Counted from the stretch's first letter, positions 9,348-19,732 are shown. The stretch: DNA of 64,000 nt from Phascolarctos cinereus (GCF_002099425.1 NW_018344253.1:2170001-2234000), one strand, 5' to 3'. Program-made: numbers and translations. The notes: generated by a model not told the origin, from the sequence alone.

Positions 9348-9625
9348 AAGAAATTATTCTCATCCACCCATTTCCCTGGAGGAGGTCTTCACACACTTGG
9401 GATAGACATGCCCCTAACTCACTGATGGGTTTGAGGTCTGTCAACCCGGTGAAGCCCACCTGCCGAGATGGTTTACCAGGGTGTTGCGCCTCACATTCTA
9501 CAGCTTCTTGGAGTTGCAGGGGAGAGTTGGGTGACAGGTGGACACCAAAGGTGGACGAGCAGGCCTGAAAAGGGCTCAGCAAGCCCCGCCCCCACCAGAG
9601 GAGCCAGTCCTCCCCAAATACCTCA

Positions 9626-9764
9626 TATGCCTCAAGTATAGAATCTAAATATAAATGGTCACATCACTTTAAAAAAATAGAGAACAGGAAAGGAAAATAA
9701 GATCTAGAAGGAGGAAATTATTTGCATCACTTTGGCAGACAGTAGCAAAACAGAGTTATAAATA
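9626..9764. other. Unique DNA
   Basis: AT-rich, with no repeat recognised. One octamer-like ATTTGCAT lies near 9721. Confidence 0.4.
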
Positions 9765-9786
9765 ATGACAGCTAGCATTTATATAT

Positions 9787-10117
9787 ATTTATCCCTTCCA
9801 CATCGTGACTTTCTCCATCATGGTTTTGATATATCATGGAGTGGCATAAAAAATTAAATGGGAATTTTGGGGGAGTTGTATGGAAGCTTCAGATGACGCA
9901 CGAAGGCCAGCAGATAACGCAGAAAAAGTTTAGAAACTCAGAAATGCATAAAATATATGTATAGCATTGTATGATATCAACATATTTTATCTTTTAATAC
10001 CATAATAATTCAGATTTCTTCTCTGGTACAAAAGGAAGGCCAAAAAATTTTACGTGGATTTTCTAGATCACGTGGGTGCTGCTCCCCTAAGCCCCGTGAT
10101 GTGGAAAGGATAACTGT
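9787..10117. mobile_element. pogo/Tigger-like non-autonomous DNA transposon
   Basis: Terminal inverted repeats TTATCCCTTCCACATCGTG (left) and CCCGTGATGTGGAAAGGATAAC (about 10092-10113) bound about 330 bp with no coding frame. TA flanks fit TA-target insertion. The TIR resembles pogo/Tigger-type ends, but the exact family is uncertain. Confidence 0.7.
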
Positions 10118-10308
10118 AGCTATCCCTTTATGATTTGCAAAGCACTTTACAAATATTATCTCATTTTACCCTTACAGCAACCCTAGGAGGTAGTTGCTAC
10201 TATTATTTATGCTTTATAGAGGAGAAAATTGAGACAGCAGAGGTTAAGTGACTTGCCAAAGATCATATAGATAGTTAAGTGTTTAGGCTGGATCTGAACT
10301 CAGGTCTT

Positions 10309-10449
10309 TTTTTTTTTTCTTATCAGGGTTAAGTGACTTGCCCAGGGTCACACAGCTAGTAAGTGTCAAGCGTCTGGTCTCGGATTTGAACTCAGGCAGG
10401 ACTGACTCTAAGGCGGGAGTTCTAGACACTGTGCCACCTAGCTGCCCTG
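10309..10449 (-). mobile_element. Short tRNA-SINE inside the MIR-class element
   Basis: Poly-T start, GTTAAGTGACTTGCCCAGG and GCCACCTAGCTGCCC. Target duplication GAACTCAGGTCTT (10296-10308) and GAACTCCGGTCTT (10450-10462), with one difference. Confidence 0.92.
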
Positions 10450-10490
10450 GAACTCCGGTCTTAACTTCAGGCCCAGCACTCTAGATGCTA

Positions 10491-10795
10491 AAAACATAGG
10501 GTAGTCTAATGTTGTTCTTCCTATTGCTTTTATCTTTTCCAATCATGTCCAAGATTAGAACCTGAATCCTCTGACTCGTTCCACAATGATTCAAATTCAT
10601 ACATACAGGCACTTGGGTACATTCTAATACATCGATACAGAACAGTCACAGTCACCTTGCTAACCAGGGGGCAAACCCTGTTCTTTATATCCACCTAAAC
10701 ATGGACTATCCCTAAGAACTAGTAAGTGGTAAGCATCATTTCTTAGGAAGTATTATCTCTAAGAAAATAAGTATACTAATTAATCTTACTTTTAA
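10491..10795. other. Unique DNA
   Basis: About 300 bp with no repeat or gene recognised. Confidence 0.4.
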
Positions 10796-10796
10796 C

Positions 10797-11318
10797 ATCA
10801 AGGTGGCAGAGTGGAAAAAATGGTAGACTGAGTCAAGAAGACTTGAGTTCACATCCTTCCTCTGACACTAGCTGTGTAACCCTGGAAAAATCACTTAACT
10901 TCTCTGAATATCAATTTCCTCATCTGTAAAGCGAGCATGATAATAGCATCTGCCTCACGAGGTTGTTGGGGTAGCTAGGTGGCTCAGTGCATAGAGTACC
11001 AGGCTTGGAGTCAGGAAAACTCATCTTCCTGCGTTCCAATCTGGCCTCAGATACTTACTAGCTGTGTGACTCTGGGCAACTCACTTCACCTTGTTTGCCT
11101 CAGTTTCCTCATCTGTCAGATGAGCCGGAGAAGGACGTGGCAAACCGCTCCAGTATCTTTGCCAAGAAAAACCCAGATCGGGTCATGGAGAGTCAGACAT
11201 GACTGAAAAGTGATTCAACGAGAACAACACATGATTGTTCCGAAGATTCCCGTGAGATAATATATGTAAATTCCTTGCAAACTCTAAAGGTCTTCATAAA
11301 TATTAGCTCTTATTATCA
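10797..11318 (+). mobile_element. MIR-class SINE split by a MAR1-type SINE
   Basis: Sense order: GTTCACATCCTTCCTCTGAC, CAATTTCCTCATCTGTAAAG, GCATCTGCCTCACGAGGTTG; after the insertion, GAGATAATATATGTAAATTC and ATAAATATTAGCTCTTATTA. It is a nearly complete MIR with the tail intact. Confidence 0.78.
10969..11228 (+). mobile_element. MAR1-type long SINE
   Basis: Full length, from GGGTAGCTAGGTGGCTCAG to GACTGAAAAGTGATTCAACG. Inserted into the MIR around it. Confidence 0.88.
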
Positions 11319-11717
11319 AGTTGATTGAATTCCAAAAAAGAGAGGGTGATTTTTTTTTTCACATTCTCTCCCAGGATCTAAGTTTATTCTCAGGCACCAG
11401 GTCTAACTTCGTTGCCTAGGTATGCCTCTGGCTCCCAAGCTTCCTATCAGATTCCTGGAATACACTCATATTCTAGGCATATCTTCAGGCTGAAGCTACA
11501 TGGATGGTGGTTCTAGGAATTCTCTTATTCTCTTAGCCACTTCCTTTGTTTCCTCAAACCTGCCTGCCACGTGGCAGGAAGATGGTGTGGCCTTTGCCGG
11601 GACTGGTGCCACATGTGACGGATAGCCCTTCTCCACAGCCAGCCAGGCGTAGCCCTGAGCAGTCAGCTAACAGGGCAAGGACCCATGCTGAAGCCACCTG
11701 CTGTTTTATCTCCATTT
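11319..11717. other. Unique DNA
   Basis: No repeat or gene recognised. The last bases form the left target duplication of the next SINE. Confidence 0.4.
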
Positions 11718-11976
11718 TTTTTTTGTTGTGGAGTCATTTCAGCCGTGTCTGACTCTTTGTGACCTCATTTGGGGTTTTCTTATCAAAGATACCGGGGTGC
11801 TTTTCCATTTCCTTCTCCAGCTCATTTTACAGATGAGGAAACTGAGGGAAACAGGGTTAAATGACTTGTCCAGGGTCATACAGCTGATAAGTGTCTGAAG
11901 CCAGATTTGAACTCAAGAAGATGAATCTTCCCGACTCCAGGTCCCTCAATCCATCCGCTGTGCCATCCAGCTGCCC
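11718..11976 (-). mobile_element. MAR1-type long SINE
   Basis: Full-length antisense copy with TTATCTCCATTT on both sides (11706-11717 and 11977-11988), a perfect 12 bp target duplication. Confidence 0.92.
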
Positions 11977-12077
11977 TTATCTCCATTTAGAAGGTGGTAA
12001 ATAGAGAATGGTCTCCTTAGCTTCCTCCTCCAAACCCAGTGCCTCTTTACCTCCTCACCATTACCCTCTGGGTATAG

Positions 12078-12262
12078 TGGATAGGGTATGGCATAATGGG
12101 TAGGACACTGGACTTGGAATTAAAAAGGCTTGGGTTCAAATCCCATCTCAGTCACATATTAACTGTGTGACCTTGGTCAAGACTGCCCTTATCTACATAA
12201 TGAGAGGGGTGGTCTAGATAGCTTTCTAGGGTGCCTTTCAGCTCGGAATCTATGGTCTTATA
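12078..12262 (+). mobile_element. MIR3-like SINE
   Basis: A tRNA-like head (GGTTCAAATCCCATCTCAG), AACTGTGTGACCTTGGTCAA, then GGTGGTCTAGATAGC and TTTCAGCTCGGAATCTATGG. Confidence 0.7.
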
Positions 12263-12295
12263 TGAAACGTGTCCTTTCCTTGACTCCCTCCAAGA

Positions 12296-12597
12296 TAAAT
12301 AATAATAATAAAAAAAATCATACTTGTGTGATGCTTTAAGACTTAAAAAGTGTTTCCTCACAGCAACTCTGTGAGATAAGTGGTATATGTGTTATTATCC
12401 CCATTTCACAGATGAGGAAACCAATGTTCAGTGACTTGGCCAGGGTCACAGAGCAAGAAAATGTCAGAACTGAGACTTCAGTACCCTAAGTACAATGCTA
12501 TGATGATAACAATGGTGACTTAAATTTATCCAATGCTTTATGATTACAAAGTGCTTTATATAGAGCACACATGTCACCGTGCTATTTTCACAACAGC
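12296..12597 (-). mobile_element. Two adjacent MIR-class fragments
   Basis: 12296-12490 has CCCCATTTCACAGATGAGG and GCCAGGGTCACAGAGC. 12505-12597 has only the 3' half (AATGCTTTATGATTACAAAG). Both are antisense. Confidence 0.7.
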
Positions 12598-12599
12598 GG

Positions 12600-12880
12600 C
12601 GTGAGTTATCTACCTGCCTGCTTATCTATCATCTACCTACCTCTGTATCTTGTGTATACTTTGTACATATTTGCTTACTTCTTGTTTCCTCCGTTAGAGT
12701 GTGAGCTCCTTGAGGGCAGGGCATGTCTCTGGTCTTCCTTTGTATCCCCACTGCTTAGCAGACTGTCTGGCACATAGCAGGTGCTTAATAAATATTTATT
12801 GACTATTGACTTTGTAAAAATAAAAACAATGCTTATCATTGGGCCTGGCACATAGTAAGCTCTATATACATGCTGATTCC
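12600..12880 (+). mobile_element. L2 LINE 3' end
   Basis: GTGTGAGCTCCTTGAGGGCA, TATCCCCACTGCTTAGCAG and AATAAATATTTATTGACTAT are the L2 3' terminus. A second partial terminus (GGGCCTGGCACATAGTAAGC) follows from 12841. Confidence 0.85.
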
Positions 12881-12985
12881 CTTCCCATTTTGCAAATGAA
12901 GAAACTGAGCTTAAAGATGGATAATGACTTTCCCAAGGCCATATAGCTACTGAGGATAGATTGTAGATCTAGAAAGTACTTAGAT
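12880..12985 (-). mobile_element. MIR-class fragment
   Basis: CCATTTTGCAAATGAAGAAA and CTTTCCCAAGGCCATATAGC in antisense MIR order. Confidence 0.6.
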
Positions 12986-12989
12986 TTAT

Positions 12990-13330
12990 TCCAATGCTCC
13001 AAGCATTTATTAAGTGCCTACCGTGTACAAAGCTCTGTATTATATAATCCATTATATGATAATTATATATAATAATATAATAATTATAAATAATAATTGT
13101 ATAATGTGACCCTATGTGGTTCATAGGTTTTAAAATTCATGGTGAAGTTTTATGAATCATCTTCATTCTGGACTCATTTTCTTAACTGCTAGGTTATGCT
13201 AGTGACCTGAGTGGAAAACTTCTCCAGTTGGTCACTCTAGTGTATTGAAAGAATCCCTGTACTCAAGGAGAGTATATTCTACTTGGGCAATATGACATAT
13301 ATATATATATATACATAATTAAATAAGTAC
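12990..13330 (-). mobile_element. L2 3' end, interrupted
   Basis: AAGCATTTATTAAGTGCCTA (13003) and GTACTCAAGGAGAGTATATT (13259) are consecutive antisense L2 blocks separated by about 180 bp of unclassified AT-rich sequence. The end runs into a (TA)n tract at 13291-13312. Confidence 0.6.
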
Positions 13331-13385
13331 TATATCTATATCTACATATCTATATGTGTGTGAAAACAAAATAGTTGTAAGATCA

Positions 13386-13632
13386 CTATGCTAGGTGATG
13401 CACTGGATAGAGCGCTGGGCCTGGAGTTAGGAAGACCTGAGTTCAAGTGCAACCTCAGACACTTACTAGCTGTGTGACCCTGTACAAATCACTTAACACT
13501 GTTTGCCTGTTTCTTCATCTATCAAGTGAGTTGGAGAAGGAAATGGCAAACCATTCCAGTATCTTTGCCACGAAAACCCCAAAAGGGATCACAAAGAGTT
13601 GGACGTGACTGAAAAACACCTAAACAACAATG
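13386..13632 (+). mobile_element. MAR1-type long SINE
   Basis: CTGGGCCTGGAGTTAGGAAG through GGAGAAGGAAATGGCAAACC to GAGTTGGACGTGACTGAAA and AACAACAA. Confidence 0.88.
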
Positions 13633-14304
13633 ACACTAATGATTTGGAGGGGGATGGCGTGGGTCAGGGAAGGCCTAGGGTAAGTGGTCACATCTGAGGT
13701 ATGCTTTCAAAGAAGTCTGTGGTTTGTGCAAATAAGAACACTCTGACCCAGAGCAGGAAAAGTATTTGCCCATGGTCTCATTGCTAATAAATTGCAGCGT
13801 CCATATTTGAATCTAGATCCTTGGATTCCAAGTTCAGCGTTTCTTCTACTCTACTATGATGCAATTGTCAAAGCTAAGACTTGAATACTTCTCATCTTTC
13901 TGAGATTCTCTGTAGCCCTTTGGGGTTCAACCTCAGAAGCATGTCACTAAGGTAGGGGTAGAAGGAGCGATTCAGCTGATGATGACTGAGTGCCTTGGGC
14001 TTGTGCGTCTCTTCGATTGGGGGAGAGAGGCTTGTCATGGCCTTCATGTCCCTCCTGTCCCCTTCTCCTCCAAGGCAACTGGCTGTGTTGGCTGGCTGGC
14101 TGCTCTTCCTCTGCCAGGCTGCCTCCCCGTGTGCCATGCCTGAGTGATGTCTCTACTCCCCATTGCTGAATGCCAGCTTCTGTTAGCCTTTGTGGTTTCT
14201 GAACTGCCCACAGCTCTGCCACACTCTGGAAATTTCATTCTGCCTGGGTCCCCTGACAGCATTCCTTCTGCCCTCCCTGCCTACTGAGACACTTGGATGT
14301 TCAC
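13633..14304. other. Mostly unique DNA
   Basis: Holds a decayed MIR-class trace at about 13745-13860 (TTGAATCTAGATCCTTGG). From 13860 to 14300 nothing is recognised. Overlapping open minus frames at 13892-14262 lack any known motif. Confidence 0.4.
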
Positions 14305-14950
14305 TTAATCAATCAATCAATCAATCAATCAATCAACACTTATAAAGGGCCTACTGTGTGCACTGTGTAAGGCATTGGGTATATAAGGACAAAGAATAAA
14401 ACAATCGAAGAGCTTGTATTCCAATGGGAGTAACAACCAGGATATATGAAAATATGTACTGCATAAAAATAAAGTGAATAAGAGCAAATACATCCAAAGT
14501 AGTTAGATAGGAGGTGGTTTGGGAAGGAGGGCACCAGCAGTTGGGAGAGAGGAGATGAGGAGACGCTGGTATATGAGCTGCATACTAAAGGCAGTGAAGG
14601 CCTCCATGAGGCAGAGCTAAGGAGGAAGTCCATTCCAGGCCTGGGGGATTGCCAGACTGTTGCTATCAGGTCATCTACCTCCTCTTCTTGCACATTCATA
14701 CAGGGCATCTTCAAAACCCCTGGGCCATCCCATGGCACATATATATGGGATGTCCATGTATACACTTGAGCCAATGGGAAGAAGAATTCAAGATAATCAG
14801 TAGAATAAGTGAATGAAGCATTTCTTTTTTTATTTTTATTTTTTGAATGAAGCATTTCTAAGCGCTTACTATTCACCAGACACTACGCTGGGGACTTGAG
14901 ATACAAATACAGAATGAGGCGGTCTCTCCTGGTGACAACATATAGAGGGG
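14305..14950 (-). mobile_element. L2 LINE fragments
   Basis: An (AATC)n start at 14306-14336, AAGGGCCTACTGTGTGCAC, AAGAGCTTGTATTCCAATGG, then GGGAAGGAGGGCACCAGCAG and GTCCATTCCAGGCCTGGGGG, all antisense L2. A second terminus starts at about 14845 (GCATTTCTAAGCGCTTACT). The 178-codon minus frame here is a by-product. Confidence 0.7.
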
Positions 14951-15050
14951 AGTGGTAGCCAGGCAAGGACGTTTCGGTCTGAGCAATTACCGAATGGTCA
15001 ATAGAAGCATGGGATGGTTAGTACTCGTGCCTTTCCCAGAAGCAATGGTA

Positions 15051-15152
15051 GTATTTATTTTATTTCGTTTGTAAAATTAGATCTTGTCTTATTTTCAGTT
15101 CCACATTCTCTCTCTCCCACCTCCCCCTCCCCAATTTGAGAAAGAAAGAAAA
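15051..15152 (-). mobile_element. L1 3' UTR fragment
   Basis: Antisense A-rich tail followed by a CTCCCACCTCCCCCTCCCC tract typical of marsupial L1 3' UTRs here. AGCAATGGTA flanks it (15041-15050 and 15153-15162), a perfect target duplication of a very short insertion. Confidence 0.75.
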
Positions 15153-15201
15153 AGCAATGGTAATAGTGATTTAATTACTGTTCTTAAGGCAAGAAGAACA
15201 G

Positions 15202-15425
15202 CTGGATGGTACAGTAGATAGTGCTGGGCCGGGAATCAGGAAAACTCATCTTCCTGAATTAAAATCCGGCCTCAGACAAGTCATTTAACCCTGTTTGCCT
15301 CAGTTTCCCCATCTGTCAAATGAGCTGGAGAAGGAAATGGCCAACCGCTCCAGTATCTTAGACAAGAAAACTCGAAATGAGGTAAGAAAGAGTTGGACGT
15401 GAATGAAACGACTCAACAAAAAAAA
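15202..15425 (+). mobile_element. MAR1-type long SINE
   Basis: CAGCTGGATGGTACAGTAG head, CCCCATCTGTCAAATGAGC middle, AGAGTTGGACGTGAATGAA end and an A-run. Confidence 0.85.
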
Positions 15426-15429
15426 AGGA

Positions 15430-15730
15430 AAGAAAAATGAGAAGAGGGAGGGAACAACGCACAGGCAGCAGTAGCAGAGTAGATGGTAGGGCGCCTGGCA
15501 TGACCGGCTAGAGAATGAAGCACGGTTGGGGAGGGGGCAAGGTGGGGCTGGCTAGATTTGGTGGATTAGGTGAGTTTGCACTTAATTCTTTCTTCAGTCA
15601 GGACAGCTAGACAACTCAACCCCAGGGTCAAGTTCCACAGCTTAGCATATGAACTCATTCAGGGAGGGAGGCACGGTCTCTAGAAGTCTGGTCCAGAGGA
15701 TGCTGCTTCAGGTGGGAAACGGGGCAAATG
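15430..15730. other. Unique DNA
   Basis: No repeat or gene recognised. Confidence 0.4.
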
Positions 15731-15734
15731 GCAC

Positions 15735-15962
15735 AACACGTCCTAGGTGGACGAGTCGATATGAAGGACCTGAAGTCAAATCCTGCCTCTGATTCATCCT
15801 GGCTGTGTGAGCCTGGACAAGTCACTTAACCTTTTGCCTACAGGAAGCTCTCCAAGAGTATAAACTGAAGAGAAGGTATACATTTTTGCTTTGGTAGAGG
15901 GAATTTCTTCACTGGGAACTCCCTATACTGATCAAATCAGAGGTGTGTTTTGTTTTTTTTAA
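15735..15962 (+). mobile_element. E-family tRNA-SINE
   Basis: AATCCTGCCTCTGATTCATC, GGACAAGTCACTTAACCTT, AGAAGGTATACATTTTTGC and CTATACTGATCAAATCAGAG match the order of the copies at 4640 and 22225. Confidence 0.65.
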
Positions 15963-15964
15963 GT

Positions 15965-16140
15965 ATATAGGCAGACCCTGTATGACATTTGGACTGTTCA
16001 GTCCATCTCCTACATTTTACAAGAAGTCAGCCAAAGTAGGGAAGCCATTCTCAAGTTAGCCAGTGAAAGAGTCAGGACTAGAACCCAGGTCTTGGGACTT
16101 GAAGTCCAGTGCTCGTTTTACTATGCCATGGGCCCCTCCC
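15965..16140 (-). mobile_element. MIR/MIR3-like SINE, decayed
   Basis: TCCTACATTTTACAAGAAG, GACTAGAACCCAGGTCTTGG and TCCAGTGCTCGTTTTACTAT in antisense order. Confidence 0.6.
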
Positions 16141-16183
16141 TATCTTGTACTTCACCATTTTGCCTATATTTGTATTTTTTAGT

Positions 16184-16256
16184 CAAGGTATCCCAAAAGT
16201 CTTAGAGCCACTTTTGTCTTTAAAATAGCCGCACTAAGACTTTTGGGACACACTGT
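16184..16256. mobile_element. Fold-back mariner element
   Basis: About 73 bp made of two arms: TCCCAAAAGTCTTAGAGCC (16191) mirrored by GCACTAAGACTTTTGGGAC (16231), ending at CACTGTA. The CAGTGTGTCCCAAAAGTCTT-type end is a mariner TIR. Almost nothing lies between the arms, so the DNA could form a hairpin. Confidence 0.85.
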
Positions 16257-16289
16257 ATATTACCTTGCTGTCTCTCCCTCCCTCTCCCC

Positions 16290-16405
16290 ACTCCCAGCTC
16301 TCTTAGAATGTAAGCTTCTTGTGAGAAGCTTCATTCTTTGTGCTTGCACCCCCCAGTGCCTGGCACATAGTAGGTGCTTCATAAATACCTGTTGATTTAA
16401 TGAGG
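16290..16405 (+). mobile_element. L2 LINE 3' end
   Basis: AGAATGTAAGCTTCTTGTGAG, CCAGTGCCTGGCACATAGTA and CATAAATACCTGTTGATT. Confidence 0.85.
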
Positions 16406-17194
16406 AAAATTGGTTGAGTAGAATTAAATTTCATTTGAGCTGAATTCCACAACACTATGCTTGGCTCTTTAGGAGATGTCAAAAAGGGCAGGTCATATCT
16501 TGAGTTCTCCAGAAATAATACAAGGCCTTGTGGAAGTCCTGGGAGTTCTTCTTTCCTCTTGGACAGCTGTGAGTTGAGGATGCATCTGATGATGCACAGA
16601 ATGAGGACTGTGAAGAGTCACATGAAGGAGGCTTGTCAAGATGTCACCTTTTCCCCTTCTCCATTCTTCTGCTAACTGCTAAGAAGCAACACATGAATAG
16701 TCCTCCCTCCCCTCAACAGAATTCCCACCTGGGAGTTTTCTCCTCCAAAGACCGTGCTTCTGGATTCATTCTCCCTTGCCTCCCCTCAACGTCTTTCTTT
16801 TCTTCTCCAGCAGTGTTTATTATGGCTTTACTATAGGGTGACAGACTCTCAAGGCCAAAGTTAAGACAAGGTAGGTGAGTTACAAGTTCAAAGTCCCATG
16901 TTGACTTGATCCAGATTTGGAGTAAGAAATGGTCTCTCCTCTGGTACCTCCTCTCCCCTCTCTGACCTCCTTGACCCTTGAGGGTCACTGGACTCTCCCA
17001 ATCCCCTCCACCTATTGCCACCCCCAGCCTAGGCTGATTTGTGAATCCCTCTTGGTCTCTTGGGTACCTCTTTGATCAGATTTCTCTTTAAGATTTTCTT
17101 CTTGCCCTTAAAGCTCATATGCTATTGAGCTGTGGTCTTCATTGGTGGAATTCCCACACTGAAATTTTTGACAGATCTTTGACTTTGAAACTTA
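16406..17194. other. Unique DNA
   Basis: About 790 bp without recognisable repeats. Short open frames at 16457-16836 (plus) and 16713-17021 (minus) show no known motif. I see no splice-framed exon. Confidence 0.4.
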
Positions 17195-17370
17195 AAGCTT
17201 ATAGGTTCATAGCTCTAAAGCTGAAAAGAGACCATCTGGTCCAACTCCCTTATTTTACAGATAGGGAAACTGAGTCTCAGTTAAGTGCGAGGTTAAGTGC
17301 TTTACCTATGGTCATGTGGAGAGAAGGGGTCCTTTCCAGTCTGAGCTCTCATAGTCCACCATCTTTGGCT
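17195..17370 (-). mobile_element. MIR3-like SINE
   Basis: AGCTGAAAAGAGACCATCTGG, CCTTATTTTACAGATAGGGA and GAGGTTAAGTGCTTTACC in antisense order. Confidence 0.7.
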
Positions 17371-17504
17371 TAACATAGAAATTCCTCTCTCCTTAGTCTC
17401 TTGACACTCCCACTGGGCTGATTCCTCTGGGTACTGCTTGTAGGAACCCTCTGACTAGCCTTTCTCCTTTTTCTGGGTACCTAGCCCTCCTATTCATGGC
17501 CTCT

Positions 17505-17700
17505 GAGTGAGTAAAATGTAAGCTCTTTGAGGGCAGGGACCATTCAGTCATGTCTTTATACCCACATGCATAGGTGGAAGGAGCTTCACATGAGTTCCTT
17601 ACATCAGTAACATCACAGGTCCAGTCCCTGTGCCTCTCCCAGTGCCTAGAAAAGTGACTAGCACAGTGTGGGTGTTTATTAATGTTTGTTGAATTAATCA
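17505..17700 (+). mobile_element. L2 3' end with an internal E-family piece
   Basis: GTAAGCTCTTTGAGGGCAGG opens and GTGCCTAGAAAAGTGACTAG plus AATGTTTGTTGAATTAATC closes an L2 terminus. Between, CATCAGTAACATCACAGGTC (about 17603) is the E-family 3' end, apparently inserted. Confidence 0.65.
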
Positions 17701-18028
17701 TGCTTCCCACCTTTAGCAACACAATTTGGTCCTTTCTCTCTGTGCTTCTTTTTGTCTCTCTTGTCCTTATTATTCTAACTCCTTCCATTCATTATCAGCT
17801 CACCCTGTTACCCCTTTTCCTACCTTTCTCTGAATTGACAGTTTTCTTAAAAAGCACATTATTCTCCACAACTCTTCCTTCCCTTCCCAAATCTGTTTCC
17901 TTCCCAGCCATTCTAGGGGTGGTCATATCCTCCCTCCCCAACCCCTATCAGGCTTGTACTTCATCATCTAGAGGAGCACCACATTAAAGGAAAAATGCGT
18001 CACCCCCTACCCCTGCCCTTCTCAGTTG
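17701..18028. other. Pyrimidine-rich unique DNA
   Basis: C/T-biased on the plus strand with no repeat recognised. The 101-codon plus frame here reflects composition. Confidence 0.4.
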
Positions 18029-18042
18029 GACAATCTGCTTTT

Positions 18043-18167
18043 CTTTCTTTTTTAAGGCAATTGGGGCTAAGTGACTTGCCTAGGGTCACACAGCTATTAA
18101 GTATCTGTGGCTGGATTTGAACTCAGGTCCTGCTGACTCTAGGGCCGGTGGTCTACCTAACTGTCCT
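18043..18167 (-). mobile_element. Short tRNA-SINE
   Basis: GGCAATTGGGGCTAAGTGAC to GTCTACCTAACTGTCCT, flanked by GACAATCTGCTTTT (18029-18042) and GACAATCTACTTTT (18168-18181), a 14 bp target duplication with one difference. Confidence 0.9.
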
Positions 18168-18194
18168 GACAATCTACTTTTAAATGTAGTTCAG

Positions 18195-18390
18195 CTTCCC
18201 CTCCCCTAACCCCCAGATTGATCACTAGGTTGTAAATTACTCGAGTTCAGGGTTCTAGTTTTAATGATCTCTTGATCTCCTGTAGCCTAGTAACATAGAA
18301 GAAATTTAATAAATGGCTATTGAAGGAATGAGTGAGTAAATGAATGAATAAAATTAATAAATGAGTGAATGAACGAATGAACAAACAAAT
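18195..18390 (+). mobile_element. L2 3' end plus (AATG)n
   Basis: GTTGTAAATTACTCGAGTTC, GATCTCCTGTAGCCTAGTA and AATTTAATAAATGGCTATTG form an old L2 terminus. The tail became an AATG/AATA simple repeat from about 18335. Confidence 0.65.
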
Positions 18391-18904
18391 CCTAAATCCA
18401 GTGTCACATTTCTGGAGGGAATTTTTCTTTGCTGCAATGATTTTTTAAATTTCTTTTAAAAAATATTTTATTATAAAATTCATATTCAGCAAAGATTATT
18501 TATCTCAACAAATATGACCAAACAAAATGAAATTCCAAATAAAACTATTATATCTTTATGCATTACATTTTTATGAAACTAAAGAATATTAATTTGTATC
18601 CTGTTCTGTTTGCAAACTTTACATATAGTTGTACCATTCTTTCTTCTCTCTGCATCATTTCCTCTATCTTTCCACATATTTCTTGTATTCTCATTTAATG
18701 CCAAGTCTAGGTGACTCAAGGGAATGAAGAAAATGGCAGTCTAAAAGATTTTATTTTAAGGGGGTAGGCAAATGGTTAAATTTGGTTTTGGCCTTAAGTT
18801 TAGGGTGCTATATACTTTTGCCTGTTGGATGGCTGGAAATACATATTTGGAAGTCAGCTAGAAAAACAGATTTAGTAATTACTGGAATAGAGATGATAGT
18901 TAAT
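18391..18904. other. AT-rich unclassified DNA
   Basis: 18430-18720 is strongly AT-rich, starting TTTTTAAATTTCTTTTAAAA, and may be an antisense LINE 3' UTR, but I cannot place it. 18720-18904 is unique. Confidence 0.35.
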
Positions 18905-19022
18905 GGATGTTACCTCTCCCATTAGAATGTGAGCTCCTCAAGGGCAAGGGACCATGCTTTTGTCTTTCTTGGTATGCCCTGTGCCTGGCACCTTATAAAT
19001 ACTTAATCAATGCTTACTGATT
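18905..19022 (+). mobile_element. L2 LINE 3' end
   Basis: ATTAGAATGTGAGCTCCTCA, TGTGCCTGGCACCTTATAAA and CAATGCTTACTGATTGA. Confidence 0.82.
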
Positions 19023-19732
19023 GAGATTGCCGAAGGAAAGAGTATCATATACCTGCATCTTTTAACAAAACTTTCTGATGGTTATCAATTAGTAACTATA
19101 AATGATATCTAATAGCAAAAAGAAGTTCTGAAGCTCTGGTACAAGGAAATCACAGCCAAAAACTTTATTTTTTAATATACCTAGATCACAAGATATAGAT
19201 TTAGAACTGGAAAGGACCTTAGAGGCCATGAAATGCTACAGTGAATTTTTACTTGAAGATGATGCTTGTGTCACTCCTCTCCTTCCCCAGGCAGGGGACC
19301 ATGCACTGGTTTTCCATTTGTGGGATTGGACCACACTGAGCCATCCATAGTCCCTTTACTAATCCTCTTTGTGACTAATGGTCTGTAACTGTGGAACAGC
19401 TAACTTGGCACAGACTTTTTTTTTTTGTGAACAGTGGACTAAGTTTTTTCTCTATGTGAAGCTAGATTGACTTTAGGGGAATTGGACCCAGGATTTGAGT
19501 CTCATAATTATGGTGCCCAAACTCCACAGGATCCTGCAAACTCCACCTGGCTGGGGGATCCGGATACAACCAAGTTTTTTCGGCCATTGATCATCTAGTT
19601 AATGCAGTCACAGACTCTCAGAGTTGGACCGGACCTCAAAGGACATCCAGTGCACAGGGCAATGTTATATGCTAGGAAGAATACTGGATTTGTAGTTAGA
19701 CGACTCCAAATCCCTGCTGAGTTCTGCCTCTC
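19023..19732. other. Mostly unique DNA
   Basis: MIR3-like traces occur at 19199-19230 (AACTGGAAAGGACCTTAGAG) and 19615-19655. The block 19260-19600 is unassigned and has no coding signature. Confidence 0.4.

Larger units (their letters stand above)
8874..9625 (+). mobile_element. D-family repeat, long form, split by a SINE
   Basis: Starts with TTTGTCCTTCATTTTTTGAA and ends past AAAAGGGCTCAGCAAGCCC. It aligns in order with 19733-20435 and, inverted, with 41245-41770 and 37990-38382. It has no coding frame. A short tRNA-SINE at 9154-9347 interrupts it. Confidence 0.8.
9765..10490 (-). mobile_element. MIR-class SINE carrying two later insertions
   Basis: ATAATGACAGCTAGCATTTA (about 9764-9783) resumes after the DNA transposon as CTTTATGATTTGCAAAGCAC (10126) and again after a short SINE as GTCTTAACTTCAGGCCCAGC. 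One antisense MIR-class element explains all three pieces. Confidence 0.8.

Noticed and set aside
12571-12777. Membrane-like short open frame on the plus strand
   Set aside because: It falls in an L2 3' UTR with ATCTATC-type simple sequence.
14340-14876. 178-codon minus-strand frame
   Set aside because: It lies over L2 3' sequence; by-product of the repeat.
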